DNA from: Polytrichum commune
Taxonomy: Eukaryota; Streptophyta; Polytrichopsida; Polytrichales; Polytrichaceae
Assembly (NCBI GenBank): GCA_950295325.1
Contig: OX485808.1
Span: 12,340,501 to 12,404,500 of the forward strand
Reading direction: 5' to 3'
Length of the DNA: 64,000 nt
The position numbers and the translations under genes were made by a program. This document shows, in pieces, positions 1 through 11,990 of this stretch. A model generated the notes under the pieces. The model made no database searches. It was not told the DNA's origin and saw nothing but the letters and a program-made list of their open reading frames with translations. Each line of letters starts with the position of its first letter. The first letter of the stretch is position 1.

Positions 1-128
1 GGGGTGAGAGAAGAAGTTTCCAAGAAAACAACACACACTCAAATTGAAAGTGAGATTGAGCACATCCAGCATCTTATGCAGACGTTTGCTACCACAACAC
101 ACATTGAAAGAAGCTTCCAGAAAGCAAC

Positions 129-492
129 ACACACTGAAATTTTGAGCACATCTATCACCTTATGTGAAAATATACGGCATCTGAATGGTAGAATAAACGT
201 CAACTTCATTTCTCTGGCTTATTCTTTTCTGCTCCAGTCTCTCTACATAGATTAACGTCAATTTCAAAGAACAGATTGCGATCACAGACAAATTGAAGAG
301 TAACTCCATCTGTAAGCTACTACGACACACACTGAATTTAAAATTTAAAATTGTGCACATCTACCATCTTATGCAGAAATTTACGGCATCTAAAACATTA
401 CATGAACGTCAACTACACGTCTCCGGCTTATGTTCTGCTCCAGTCCCTCCACATAGATTAGCATCATTTTCTTGAAATGATTGCGATCAAAT
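129..492. repeat. Imperfect direct repeat, about 205-bp unit
   Basis: Two diverged copies lie head to tail. Each holds a CACACACTGAA-like start, a stretch reading TTCTGCTCCAGTC, then ACATAGATTA and finally GATTGCGATCA (about 211-283 and 421-488). A shorter related piece precedes them from about position 30. Short open frames run through the copies but look like chance frames. Confidence 0.6.
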
Positions 493-1684
493 ACAAACTA
501 AAGACACCTCTCCGTGACCACGACGTCGTCCATAAAGAGAATTCTTCGAAAACCAAAGCATACAATTCACCACAACTAAAAGCATTCAAGAAGTCCTGCT
601 CTAGTTCGTAGCAATGCTTATTATTAACACGCCACAAGAGTGTGTAACGTTAACGTCCCAGAGTCCAACATAACTTTCCACGCAACGTTCAAACTTACAA
701 AACCACTCCTATGACTTCAACCGTGAACTCAAATCTCCGTCAACAAACAAACCTATGCAGTCCGAAGTGCAGAAGCTACCTGAACACATATTTTTTCAGC
801 TCGCACTAACCAGTCCCCACCCTCTTAAACCCTAAAGCCTTGTCGATACAGAGCGACACAACGCAAAACCTTCTTACAAATTGCTCCAGCACCGAATTTT
901 ATCTTCAGGTGAAAAACTCTAAGTATTTCAGCTCGGATATCGCACTTACAAGGGGGAGAGAAGGAGGAAGAAGCGAAGAAAAAAAACAGAGCGAAAACAG
1001 AGACAGAGTGAAAACAATTTAGAAAAGAAAAATCAAAAAGAAATTAATCTACAGAATCTTAGACCTTAAAATTCATCGCTGTTCTAGCATACAAGCGCAT
1101 AATCCATTTTTCCGCCTGTTAAATACTTAGGGTTTCAAATGCAGGAGCTACATCGCGCACTGATCCGCCAACATACCTGTGCAACCTGTAGTGTAGTAAC
1201 CACCAGAACTTGAGATGTTACAGCTCGAATTGAAATTTACGACAACACAAGGCGCCTAAGGATGCGATATCAACAGATATGTCGAAGGCGCGTGATAAAT
1301 TGCGATGCAAAGAAGAGAATGTTTAAGTTAAGTGAAGCGTCCGAGGCATCAAGCAAACAGGAGAGAAGAAAAAGACAAAGGGGGAGAAGCCGTGTCACTG
1401 GGGCGCTCCATGGCCCCAGGCGCACATTGAATCTGGGCCATGGAGGCCCCCGGGATCCATGGACGGCTTAGATTGAAGGCGGCAGCTACCCCGGGCAGCT
1501 AACCCCGGGCAGGGCTCCAAGGCAGCGGGATTAGGGGGGGGGGCAGAGGGCCCACGCAGGGCGGAGCTAGCCACCTACAGAAGGAATCACTGAAATTTTG
1601 AATGGAATTCATAGGCCCGTGGCAGTACTTGGTGCTTGCCCACTCGCTTTGTATATATATAACTTAAGCCCTGGCCAGTGATCA
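493..1684. other. No gene seen; GC-rich patch
   Basis: I see no coding exon here. From about 1380 to 1560 the base composition turns GC-rich, with runs of G and an inverted pair around CCATGGCCCC and GGGCCATGG (about 1409-1445). It could be a fragment of another repeat. The stretch near 800-840 resembles the untranslated leader of a minus-strand gene, but no coding exon follows. Confidence 0.4.
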
Positions 1685-1905
1685 GGGAGATTTTTGGGCA
1701 TAATCGGTTTAGATCCTAGAGTTTGCAACTCCAACCGGTTATATATTGACATCCTCCGGTTTTTCTTTATTAAATTGGGGTATATTCTATAGATTCTTCT
1801 AAAATGATCGGTTATTTTCTTGCAGTTTTGAATTTCAACCGTTTATTTTTCAAACTCAACCAGTTCATTTGTAACTAACTGCCGGTTCTCCCCGATCATT
1901 GGCCT
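1685..1905 (+). repeat. Dispersed repeat, copy A
   Basis: This stretch shares its order of short blocks with 55762-55980 in the same orientation: GGGAGATTTTTGGGCATAAT, then GTCCAACC- or CTCCAACC-like boxes, TTGACATC, a TTTTTCTTTA box, and a CAAACTCAACC box followed by GGTTCTCC. It is probably the end of a retroelement, perhaps an LTR. No terminal structure is visible. Confidence 0.6.
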
Positions 1906-2726
1906 TGGTTGATTGGTTTATGGGGAAATAATTAGTAAAACGTCCATTAAAATTTCAAAATATCGTATTATTGGGGTCTTGTCTTCTCATTAATATGATG
2001 GATGTTGTAAACTTATCATATTATTGAGAGAATACAAAAACATAAGTAAGATGAGAGTTAAAGCATATACAACGAATTTAAGCAATATAAATGGTATGGG
2101 ATAATATCTCATAGCTCCAAAAAAATACAATTCCAATAATGCAACGAATTCAATTACATAAGCATATTAAATGATATTGAATAATTGGATTACATTGATG
2201 CCACAAGGTCAAGCAAATCTAATGTATTCATCTAGTAAGGTTATCCCAGATATGAATTCACCATTATGTTCTATAAGAATGGTGTAGGATTGTGCATCTT
2301 TCCCATCTTTTGAAAAGTTGTAGTTGACTACACTTTATATGATATTTAGTGTTTGATTGTATTTAGTGTTGTTACCACCCTATCATGTTCAACACTAAAT
2401 TTCAAATTTTTGATATTTAGTGTTAGACATGAATGCACCGCCACCTTCCCTACTGCCACCTCCTCTCCTACGAAACAATCCTCTTCAATAGCTTCTAGGT
2501 TTCTACCTACTCCACGGGGAGTCATCAAAAAATATCAAGATGAGTCATCATAAAATATTAAGATGATAGGTTGGAATGCTAGAAGATATGTTGGAATTCT
2601 TCTTTTATCATTGTTAATTTTTTCTCATATCTAACACTAAATTCGTGCATGTAACTTCCATATATTACTATAGTTGAAATTCTACAAAATTCTACATTCT
2701 ACAAAATCCACATGGATTACATATCC

Positions 2727-3948
2727 TCACAGGTACTCCAAGTAGTGGCAAAACGTTCTTTGTGAAATATATCGCCTAATACTTTCAAAAGCACAATAAA
2801 AAAAGTCATTCTCTCTGCAACCACAGGAGCAGCTGCGCTCAGGCTTTCCAAGTCTGCATCTACAGTCCACACAGTATTTCATATATCTACACATGGCTAT
2901 TTATCTGTGTTACCTGAACCAAGCCCCGTCTTAACCAAATTAAACAACGCATACGTCATAATCATTGACGAAATGTCGATGATGACTAGCAATATGTTGT
3001 GTGCGGTAGAACAACGCATGAAACAAAACACCCCCATCACGGACACATTTTCATTCCAAAACAAACTTTTGATATTAGTTGGAGACTTTGCCCTACTGCC
3101 TACGATATGTATACACAAACCCAAAGCACTAGACATCATTTGTAAAGCATGCCATATTACCTCCGCTCCATGTTGGGCAACTGCAAAACAACACACGCTT
3201 CACACATCTGTCAGACATTCATCCAACCCATCGTATCTCAATTTCCTAAATATAATACAACATCGGCCACCTACAGAAATAGAGATCGAAGACACACTCA
3301 GTGCGTGCTTCATTGACTACAACATGCTATCACACTATCTAGATGTAACTACGACGAACTTCTGTTCACACCGCAAAGATGTCACCATGTACAACGATAT
3401 CATATTCAAAATCATTTTTGCCCCGCAAATAGAATTCTTGTGACACTTGATACAAATGCAACCGAAGCTCACAACGTATCGACATGGTTGAATGACACCA
3501 AATTTGACCAACTTCATCATGTGGCTATGGGTGCGCTCGTTATGTTCACATCGAATGTCAATGTCGTAAAAAAAAAGTCAACGGTGCACCCGCAACGGTA
3601 ACATCGGTCCATACAGACAACCACGGTGTGGTCACAACCATTAGTGTTCAAGTCATTGGGACCTCGACGCAAATCTCCTTAAAACGACACAATTTCCAAC
3701 ACAAGTACACATATGAACAATATTATTACAAAGCATCATTCCCAATTGTTCTAGCATACGCAATGACCGGCCATAAATCACAAGGTGCAACAATATCAAC
3801 GAAAGTTATTGTTGATATTTGGAACGCATTCGTACCTGGATTAACTTATGTCATGCTCTCTAGAACAACAAATAGACAAAATCTAAAGATCATAAGAAAA
3901 CTGCTACCTTCATATTTCATTCCATGCCCACTTCTTGACACAACATGA
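2727..3948 (+). pseudogene. PIF1-like DNA helicase remnant (Helitron-type)
   Basis: PIF1-family helicases are 5'-to-3' superfamily 1B ATPases that also form the C-terminal part of Helitron transposases. A Walker A motif (GTPSSGKT) is readable at about 2740-2765 and is followed at once by a stop. A shifted frame then gives ATTGAAALRLS (about 2818-2855). The open frame 2907-3443 has the Walker B motif IIDEMSMMTS and the GDF-LLP motif (GDFALLP). After another break, 3628-3948 carries MTGHKSQGATI and YVMLSRTT, the normal last helicase motifs. At least two frameshifts and several stops rule out a working product. The replication-initiator half of a Helitron was not found nearby, so a degenerate stand-alone PIF1 gene is also possible. 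Confidence 0.8.
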
Positions 3949-4687
3949 TTCTCGCCATTACGAACCACTCAAATCAAGGGTGGCCCCGTCACCTCAAATT
4001 TTTTTAGGGTTAGGGTTCGCCATAATGCGTGGTCCGACTGTTTTTGAGCTCGGGGCGCACAGAAAGGCCGACAATCTTCGACCTCTTCCGGCACTCTTGC
4101 GGGCGTGGTTACGATTCCTGCTGGTGGGGGTGATGGAGTGGTGGGGTTTGTTCCTCAAAGAATTTGAATCAAAATTTGTTGGGTTTGCATTGTGTTGCAG
4201 CAGATTGGGAGAGGTTTAATGTAATTTACTTCGGAGGAAAGGGAGGAAGTTGGAAAGAATTCTGAAATTGGAGGGGGAGTTCTGGCCTTCAGGGTACTTC
4301 TTTCGAGCCTAAGAGAGCTGAGAAATTCTTATTTAATTTTTCTCATCAGTGCAAATTTTTTGTGAGTGGCGAAAATGCTCCGAAGTGCGAGAAGTGGCAG
4401 TGTTGAGGATGGTCAGTTCAATGGCATTGCAAGAAGGTGTGCGTAGCTGACATGTATGGTGGCAGCCTATGGTGATCGTCATGTTTGTGAGTGTTCCCTT
4501 CAAAGATGCACAGGAGGGAAGATTTGAGAATTCACATTGCAGTCTGCACATATGAGTGGTGTAAATTTGTTCATAAAGTGAGTATACATACTGTTTCCGA
4601 GAGTTTTTTTATTTGTATTACTGAGTTGTGAGATCATAGCTATATAGAGATATAGCAATATAGCTTAGAGATGTGTCCGCCGTGCAG

Positions 4688-6305
4688 ATGGGGGAGGATA
4701 ATAGAAAGGGCGTGTATGTAGAGAATTTATTTGAGGTCAAGGTTGTAAGTGTTCAAGATGTCGTCCACCTTCTCCTCCTGGTGAGAAATGTTTCACTCCT
4801 TCAGTATCTCTGAGTTTGAATCAGTTTGTCATTTACACTGACTAGTTTTCTAACCTGGAGAATAGCATTATTAAGGGCCTTGATCGAATTCCCTGATCCA
4901 ACAACAATTATATTTTTATTCTCCGTTGCTTTAATGTGTATGCAGGGAGCTGCCAACAGAAAAATGGCAGCTACTAATATGAACAGAGAGAGCAATCGCC
5001 CACATTGTGTGTTATACCTGCATTGTTGAAAGCAAGGTTAGCATCCCCTTCGTGGATTCATTGGTAAACAAGTTCTCAACAAGGTCATGTCAGGTTTAAA
5101 ACTTTAGGTTTTGAACTCGTCTATCTGCAGGCACAGAAACTCAGAGTATTACCCATGTTCATGCTGATGCTATCTGGGCATTTCAGATTTTCCATGACAC
5201 TCCTCTGGACTGTGCAGAGGCAATTTGACTCAGTGACGAATACCCGGTATGGACGATTGAATCTGGTGGATCTTGCAGGTTTGGAATGGTAAAGTCATGT
5301 ACACATCTTCATTGAAACTCAACAGAGGTCAGTTTTCCTTAATATTTGTTCTGATAGATACAATTTTAAATCAAGCAATGATGGGCTACCAACACGTTCT
5401 TTGCAGACAAAAGAACTCGGGTGCTGAAGGTGAATGGTTGAAGGAGGCAGCCAATATCAACAAGTCGCTCTCAACTCTTGGGTATGTGGAACTTTTGGAA
5501 CAGTTCACGCTTGTAAATAAAACTCCTTCTCAGGAAGAAGCAGTTTGTGATAGTGGTAACAGTATTCCATATTTCTAATTAATGAGTAGTTTGTGTCGAC
5601 CCTGCAAACTTGTTATCATGATCCTGGTGGATGTTGCAAATGGCAAGCAACGTCATGTGCCCTACCGTGCCTCAAAGCTTACATATTTGCTCCAGGTATG
5701 ATTAAGCTTGGCACAAGTGCCCGCCTATTTTTGCACTCGCTTTGCCTATCTTTTAGCCTATCCGAGATTTAATGAACGAGGCAGCAGTCAATTGTGGTCC
5801 ACCAAGCCCGAGGATTTAATCGTCACATTTGTTCCCTCTCCTGGGTGCAGGATTCCTTAGGAGGTAACTCCAAGACAACCATGATTGCCAATATCAATCC
5901 TTCCAACTGGTAATTATCCTAATCGTTCATGGTTGTTCAATGCGTTGTTGACCTTGTCTCAAATATCAAAACGAAGTTCGTGCTTCATCTTGCAAACCGT
6001 TTGCTAATTAAGATATGTGTCATGGCTCTGTGTATGACAATTGTGCACTTTAAAATTTGAGTACGCTCAAATTTGCTCAATGGGCCAAATTCATCCGTAA
6101 TAATGTATGATGTCGTACCAAACTTTTTCGACATAATTATTGCTACTTCCGTGTTCTTACTAATCATATGATGTTATGACCAAAACGTAGAGATTGTTTG
6201 ATTCTTAATAGTCTTACTATGATGCAATTCAATTGACAGGCGGTCGTAAATGAAGACGCTTCTGGAGATCTGAACTGCCTCCGTCAAGAGATTCAAGAGC
6301 TAAAG
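4688..6305 (+). pseudogene. Kinesin-12 motor fragment with introns
   Basis: Pieces of a kinesin-12 (phragmoplast-type) motor domain occur in correct order and are separated by intron-like gaps with GT and AG borders. They are about 4688-4780 (GVYVENL), 4946-5020 (NRKMAATNMNRES, the switch I region), 5219-5278 (YGRLNLVDLAG, switch II), 5407-5481 (NSGAEGEWLKEAANINKSL), 5611-5695 (ILVDVANGKQRHVPYR), 5851-5909 (DSLGGNSKTTMIANI) and 6241-6305 (VVNEDASGDL). The P-loop half is missing, the SERQ segment after DLAG is gone, the switch I SSRSH is altered, and no exon for the LKFA segment is recognisable. The copy retains introns, so it is not a processed pseudogene. It is either a truncated duplicate or a captured gene fragment. 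Confidence 0.85.
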
Positions 6306-7628
6306 GTGTGCTAATGAAAGAGGTTCAGGAATGTCAGCATTGGTTTCTTGCTCATAGAGCACAGTGACTACTTTGCAGCAGGTCTCATGGCAAAGAACGT
6401 TCTAACCTAATACTACCATCTCTCAAAATTGACCTATTCATTGACATTAGTTATGGCTAGTACAACTTGTAGATTTTGAAGCTGAAGATATTGAATTCAG
6501 AATGAGACCACGAGGTGGCTAGAAACGTGTTATGATTCAACATGTTGATGACCTTTTTACCAAACTGTCACGTGAGGTGACATCGGGGGCTAAGTTACGT
6601 CAATTTAGGAGTAAATGGACTCCATTAGGAGTCCATGTGTGTTGGGATGAGTAACGGACTCCATTGGGAGTCCTAGTTAGTTGTTCATCCACTCCATGGA
6701 TGAACTCCACATAGGATTGGGGTTGTATGGAGAGGAAGGCCTCTTGACTTGCCATTGTTGTCAAGTCAAGTCTTGTGAGTGTGTTTTGAGAAAGAGAGAG
6801 CTTGTTGTTGCTTTCTCATGGCTATGGTGTAGTAGATTATGAGTAAAGCCTTTGCATTCTTTCTCCACCACTTGCACTCTTGGATTCTCCCTTCGTGGAG
6901 TGAGAGATAGCTTGACTCTTGTGTGTGAATTTCAAAGTTTCTTAAGCTTTGTAAGAAGACATTTTAGTTTCTTAAGCTTGGAGAGAGAAACCCTCATACT
7001 TGACAACAATGGCTCAAATTTTTCATTTTTGGTTGTATTTCTAAGCTAGAATGGCCCAGTAATGAGAGCAAATGAGTGATACAAGTGTTTGAAAGCTTAG
7101 TTTGTCATTTCTTGCAACCCTCAAGAAGATTTTGAGAGAAATCTTCCCATTTTTCTTTTGTTGTTTCTTTGTATTTTCTTCAATTGTTGATGGTTGAATC
7201 TTGAGATTCCATTTAGTCTCAAGATTCTCAAGTCACATTTTCTTGCTTGCAAATTGTGAAAGCAAAGTTTAATTCAAACACAAACACAAACCAAAATTAA
7301 AATCCAATTTGTTTTTAATTTTGGTTGAGCTCCGGACGGATCCGGAGCTCACCGGACCCTCTTGGAGCTCCTGGAGCTCCTGGAGCTCCAATTCTGGGAG
7401 GACCGGGGGCGGGCGGCGCAGGCCGGGCCCACGGGCGGGCGGGCGCCAGCTAGGCCCTGGCAGGCAGGTAAGGTAAGCCCTTACCTTTTTTTCTTTTTTT
7501 TTAAATTTTTTGTTTTTGTTTTTGTTTTTGTTTTGTTTAATTAAAACAATTATTTTTTTTTTTTTTATTTTTTTTTTTTCACATTTTTACTTTCACCTTT
7601 CAAACTTGGCATCCAATTCTCACAAACT
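6306..7628 (+). other. Non-coding; possible leader or LTR of the retroelement
   Basis: I see no gene. From about 6568 the text TGTCACGTGAGGTGACA reads like the start of an LTR or a small palindrome. It is followed by two hairpin-forming copies of GGACTCCATTNGGAGTCC at about 6618-6692. From 7328 to 7450 there is a GC-rich patch with repeated GGAGCTCCT, followed by T-rich simple sequence (7488-7580). I could not match this stretch to anything at the 3' side of the retrotransposon, so LTR status is unproven. Confidence 0.35.
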
Positions 7629-7995
7629 TTGAGGTTCAAATTTGGGGGCATACTAGCTCCGATTGGAGTGAAATTTGAGCCTATCTTGTGTGAAATTTGC
7701 CAAGGAATCCAATGGTGTAATTGGATTGTTGATTGGAATTCAAAATCATTGCTGAAATTATTAATTTCAACGCTGATTTTTGTTTTTGGGAGCAAATTAA
7801 CTCCGAACGGAGTGAAATTTGAGCCTATCTTGTGTGAAATTTGCCAAGGAATCCAATGGTGTAATTGGATTGTTGATTGGAATTCAAAATCATTGCTGAA
7901 ATTATTAATTTCAACGCTGATTTTTGTTTTTGGGAGCAAATTAACTCCGAACGGAGTGAAATTTGAGCCTAATTTGTGTGAAATCTTCCTAGGAG
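7629..7995 (+). repeat. Three tandem copies of a 144-bp unit
   Basis: The block GAGTGAAATTTGAGCCTA recurs at about 7666, 7810 and 7954, a spacing of 144 bp. The first two copies are nearly identical through the following 100 bases and the third is diverged. The unit is divisible by three, so long open frames exist on both strands, but they simply repeat and show no protein character. The array sits directly before the retrotransposon coding region and is probably part of its 5' untranslated leader. Confidence 0.85.
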
Positions 7996-8224
7996 TCCAT
8001 TGGTGCACTTAGTTTGTTGATTGGAGTCCATAATCACCTTGGAAATGAGCCTTTTCAACGCTGATTTTTCATTTTAATTACCAATCTCAAACCTTTGCAC
8101 AATTTTGGAATTCTGGGGGCATAAACACTTGGCATTTGGCAAGGGATTGCCATTTAGATAGCCCGCAACAGGTGCAGGTTGCCATTACCTTGTAGATAGT
8201 TGCAGGTACTCAAGTGATTATTTT

Positions 8225-10828
8225 ATGGTGCAAACTAGGAGCCGATATTATCGATCTCCATCACCAGATTACTTGGAGGACGTGCATACCACAAATCTTG
8301 AGCCAGAGGTAGATACCAACGAGGCTTTTGAGCCTATTTCGGCGTTGGACACTACTAGTAGGCTTCGGATTTGGAGTGTCGGCACGTTCGACGAAATGGA
8401 GGACGATCGCCACAATTCAGTGCGTGATCGGTTTTTAGGTCGAGCTGGGGGCATTTCCTTGCCCGATTGGAAACTCCGGTTTCGTACCTGGATTAAGGAG
8501 AAACGCCAAAGGTCTTCCAATTTCAATGATTGGTATGCCTTTAAACTTCTGCCTCAACATTTGGAGTATGAGGCATTCCAAACTTATGAACGCTGGACAG
8601 AGGGTCATCAGCGACAACTTCGGGAGGTGGAGCAATATTGGGAGGCTCGGGTTGAGCTCATTTTAGCCCTTAAGGATGGGGCGGTTGCTACCTTAGCTCC
8701 ACCCACCTTAAAGGAGGAGGAATCGCCGGCGGAGTCTAAGGACACGGAACTGGCACTTGGGCCAATGGTGGCTAGTAGTAGCACGGCAACCCTTTCACGG
8801 GTGGCACGTGTTACACAGGCAGTATTGACGGCTGTTGGTCCACCACCTCCGTTTAATCCCCTTACTGAATTTGTCGCACATTTGGAAGTGGAGTATGGTG
8901 GGTTTCGGCGAGACCAGATGCAGCGCATCCAGGATTTCCGCCGAGAGAATGATGATACTCCACGGACCATGTATACGCGACTCGCGCGATTTGCTGTGGA
9001 GTCGGGAGGTGTTTTTGCTGAGAGTCAGCTTGTTAAAATCTTTTTGTCTAAGATTGACAAGCGGCTACTTGAGTTGGCATCACCTCGGATTATCCTCGAC
9101 TACGAGGGCCGAGCTACGCTTGCACAAGCGTTTGCCGTGGTTGAGAGATGTGATCGGGCTCTTTGCCAACATGATGCCACGGATATGATATCTTGGATGA
9201 CAGAGAGTCCGAAACCAAGAAGAATTGTCACAGCTACTAGTAGTTTAGCTGAGACTCAACCCGTCAAGAAGCAAAATTTTTTGCATTGTTGGGGTTGTGG
9301 AGAAGTTGGTCATTCGAAGAATGATCCCAATTGTCCTAAGAAGAAGAAAACTCAGCCTTTGGGAAAATTAAAACAAAAGATGGAACCAGTAAAGGCAGGG
9401 GACAATTCTAAGAAGAGACAATTGAAATGTAACCATTGTGGTGGCACTAATCACGATGTGGATCATTGTTTCCAACTTCATCCTGAGATGCGGCCTGCCA
9501 GTTATGTCACTGGGAAGTCTCCAAGGGAGCAGAGTCTGGAGGCTAAGGTAGCAGAACTTGAGCAAAAACTCAAATCTTCTGCGTCTTTTGCTCAGATTTC
9601 TGAGCCGCATGTGGGTGGTGGCACCTCGGGTTCGGACATGTATATGTTTGGAGCAGCTGGAGAGGTGGTGGCGGCGGCTTCTATTCGCTCACAAACATTG
9701 GCAGATGCGGTGGCTTCCACGAGTGGTGGTAGCAACGAGGTGCTACATCCTCGCCATGCCGGACCTGCGGATCAAATTGGTCAAGCACATTTACCTCTCT
9801 CATTTAACCTGGTAGATACCACTGTTGTTGGGGCTAAAAACCCGGTACCTTTGAGAGATGGGGATTCCATCTCGAAGGATGTTACGCAGGCATTGGCATA
9901 TAAAATTCTCCATATGCCAATTTTCTCGGGTTCGGAATTTATGGCTTCGGATTTCAAGCTTGCTGCAGTTTTTCATTTAGTTGGGAGAATGTTAGAAGGT
10001 AAGGCGGATTTGCCATCCCTTCAAGTATCCCAAGCTGTGGTTGACGTACCTGTGGCTGAGGAGGTGGAGAACTTAGCCAATTTGCGAGCGAGTCTTGCGG
10101 ATGCGGCGATCATTGCTTTTGGTAAGCAAACTGATATTCCTCCATCATCAATTTCAACAGTGGATACGTCATTTTCGAATTTTACGGCGGGAGCGGCATA
10201 TCTTGCAGACATTTCTGCAAGGCCTGCTCGCGAACGGCATAATTTGCAACCTGGAGTTGTACGGCTGGTGAACGACAAATCCTTATTTGTCGTTTCACGC
10301 ACGGATATGCCTACTATCCGTGCTACACCACTGAGAGTTATGATGGATTCCGGTGCTCAACCGGTTATGATTGGCAAAGGACTTGCTGACAGTCTTGGAT
10401 TGACGCCAACAAGCTTGGATCCTTGTCCATTCACTATTGTGACTTCAATAGGGGGCACTGAACGTGCAACAGGTTACACCAAGGCACCTCTACGTTTGAT
10501 TTTTCATGTGGGGGCAGGGCCTACTTACACTCATTTGTCAATGAAGTGTGTTGTTACTAATGCTACCAACTATGATATGTTTGTTGGTCAGCAAGCTCTT
10601 TACCCACTTGGCTTTGGTTTGGATAATTGGACGGAAGAGGCATGGATTAGACCGGGATGGTCCACTGGAGATGGCAGGAAGGTATTTATTCCCGTCACAT
10701 TTGCAGCCACTGCTATGACTATGGTTGCGGAGGCAATGTTTGGTTGCAGCGGTTCAGTTGCAGATTTGCCTTGTGCTCCAGTTTTATTGGAGGAAACAAT
10801 GGACTACACTTGTAATGCGGCAGAATAA
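8225..10828 (+). CDS. Gag-protease part of the Ty3/gypsy element
   Basis: An open frame of 867 codons starts at ATG 8225. Residues about 60-330 form the Gag capsid region, which packages the element RNA. Two CCHC zinc knuckles follow at about residues 355-372 (CWGCGEVGH...C) and 403-417 (CNHCGGTNH...C), both expected to bind nucleic acid. A retropepsin-type aspartic protease active site, D-S-G-A, lies at about residues 708-711, downstream of a long low-complexity linker. The frame ends with TAA at 10826, and the sequence continues in the same frame into the methyltransferase domain, so the stop may be a lesion or a read-through point. This is the longest unbroken part of the element. Confidence 0.85.
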   Translation: MVQTRSRYYRSPSPDYLEDVHTTNLEPEVDTNEAFEPISALDTTSRLRIWSVGTFDEMEDDRHNSVRDRFLGRAGGISLPDWKLRFRTWIKEKRQRSSNFNDWYAFKLLPQHLEYEAFQTYERWTEGHQRQLREVEQYWEARVELILALKDGAVATLAPPTLKEEESPAESKDTELALGPMVASSSTATLSRVARVTQAVLTAVGPPPPFNPLTEFVAHLEVEYGGFRRDQMQRIQDFRRENDDTPRTMYTRLARFAVESGGVFAESQLVKIFLSKIDKRLLELASPRIILDYEGRATLAQAFAVVERCDRALCQHDATDMISWMTESPKPRRIVTATSSLAETQPVKKQNFLHCWGCGEVGHSKNDPNCPKKKKTQPLGKLKQKMEPVKAGDNSKKRQLKCNHCGGTNHDVDHCFQLHPEMRPASYVTGKSPREQSLEAKVAELEQKLKSSASFAQISEPHVGGGTSGSDMYMFGAAGEVVAAASIRSQTLADAVASTSGGSNEVLHPRHAGPADQIGQAHLPLSFNLVDTTVVGAKNPVPLRDGDSISKDVTQALAYKILHMPIFSGSEFMASDFKLAAVFHLVGRMLEGKADLPSLQVSQAVVDVPVAEEVENLANLRASLADAAIIAFGKQTDIPPSSISTVDTSFSNFTAGAAYLADISARPARERHNLQPGVVRLVNDKSLFVVSRTDMPTIRATPLRVMMDSGAQPVMIGKGLADSLGLTPTSLDPCPFTIVTSIGGTERATGYTKAPLRLIFHVGAGPTYTHLSMKCVVTNATNYDMFVGQQALYPLGFGLDNWTEEAWIRPGWSTGDGRKVFIPVTFAATAMTMVAEAMFGCSGSVADLPCAPVLLEETMDYTCNAAE

Positions 10829-11990
10829 CAATTTTTACCATCTTTTCAAATTCATGCTCGACATTTCAAGGATCCACCTCCACCATGGCGAACTCCTAAG
10901 GAGTTATCCGACCATTGTCGACATATTGTAGCGGATTTGGAGCTTGGAAAGGCACCTCCAACTTCATCCTCATTTTCTTTTGCTAAACCCATTCGTTGGC
11001 AACCATCACCTGAAGGTATTGTCCTTGTGGAGATCTTTGGAGGCATTGGCACAAGTTTGGCGGCAGTGTTGGAAGCTGGAATTACAGTTTGGCGATATAT
11101 TCATGTGGACAATGGGTATGCAGCCAACAGAGCCGTCCGACACCACATCCAACAATTGTTGTTGAGATACCCCGCACAATTGTCAGCCTCTACCATTCAT
11201 GGATGTTGTGGTCAACTTCCTCAAGATGTCACTATAATTAGTGATGAGGATTTGAGAAGGTTGGACCACGTGGATTTGATTATTGCAGGATGGCCTTGTC
11301 AAGGCCATTCGCGGGCATGAACTGGCCAGGGATTGGATGATCCTAGGTCTAGTTTGTTTGCGGATTTCATGCGATTGACGCAATGGTGGTTTACCCACCA
11401 ATCAACTCCGCCAGGGTACATTTTCGAAAATGTACCATTATTGGGTGATACCCGCACAAAGTGGTGAAGGATGGTGAGTACATTAACCAAATTCTGGGTA
11501 CTCCAACATTTCTGGATGCTGCATCTTTGGGATCCTTTGCTCATCGACCTCGCTGGTTTTGGACCAACTTGGTATCACCTCGGGTGCTTTCAGCAGCGAT
11601 TTTCCGCATTCCCCGCCTTATGGATCGCAAGGTGGATGACATTTTAGATGATCATCGTGTTTCCTTGGCACTTACCAAGGATGACACCTTGCCATTTGCA
11701 TTAATTAACAAGGTGGGCATTCCGAGAGGTGCACTACCTACTTTTCTGACATATCCACAGTCTTTTGCATTTCGATCTCGTGGACCTGACATGGTTTGGG
11801 ATTCAAAATCCCAAACTTATGAGGAGCCTACAGTAGATGAGCGGGAATGCGCCATGGGTTTTCTTACAGGTACCACGGCTGCTCACGGGCTTCAGGAAGG
11901 TCAGAGACGTTTCCTATTGGGGTAAGCTATGGATCTTAATAGCATTGTGTGGATAATTGGAATTTGTCTTGCTGCTCAACAACGTATGGA
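10829..11990 (+). pseudogene. Cytosine-5 DNA methyltransferase domain inside the retrotransposon (broken)
   Basis: This stretch carries the ordered motifs of C5-cytosine DNA methyltransferases, which move a methyl group from S-adenosylmethionine to carbon 5 of cytosine. Motif I (EIFGGIGTSLAA) is at about 11028-11065. Motif IV with the catalytic cysteine in a P-C-Q context (GWPCQGHS) is at about 11288-11311. Motif VI (FENVPLLGD) is at about 11424-11450. An HRPRWFWTNL block is at about 11539-11570, and the C-terminal ERECAMGF and AMDLNS blocks are at about 11839 and 11929. The arrangement is closest to the DNMT3/DRM type. A TGA at 11318, a one-base frameshift near 11455 and a TAA at 11923 break it. 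It lies exactly between protease and reverse transcriptase in the polyprotein. Confidence 0.85.

Noticed and set aside
7565-8012. Long open frames on both strands
   Set aside because: They only mirror the 144-bp tandem units, whose length is a multiple of three.
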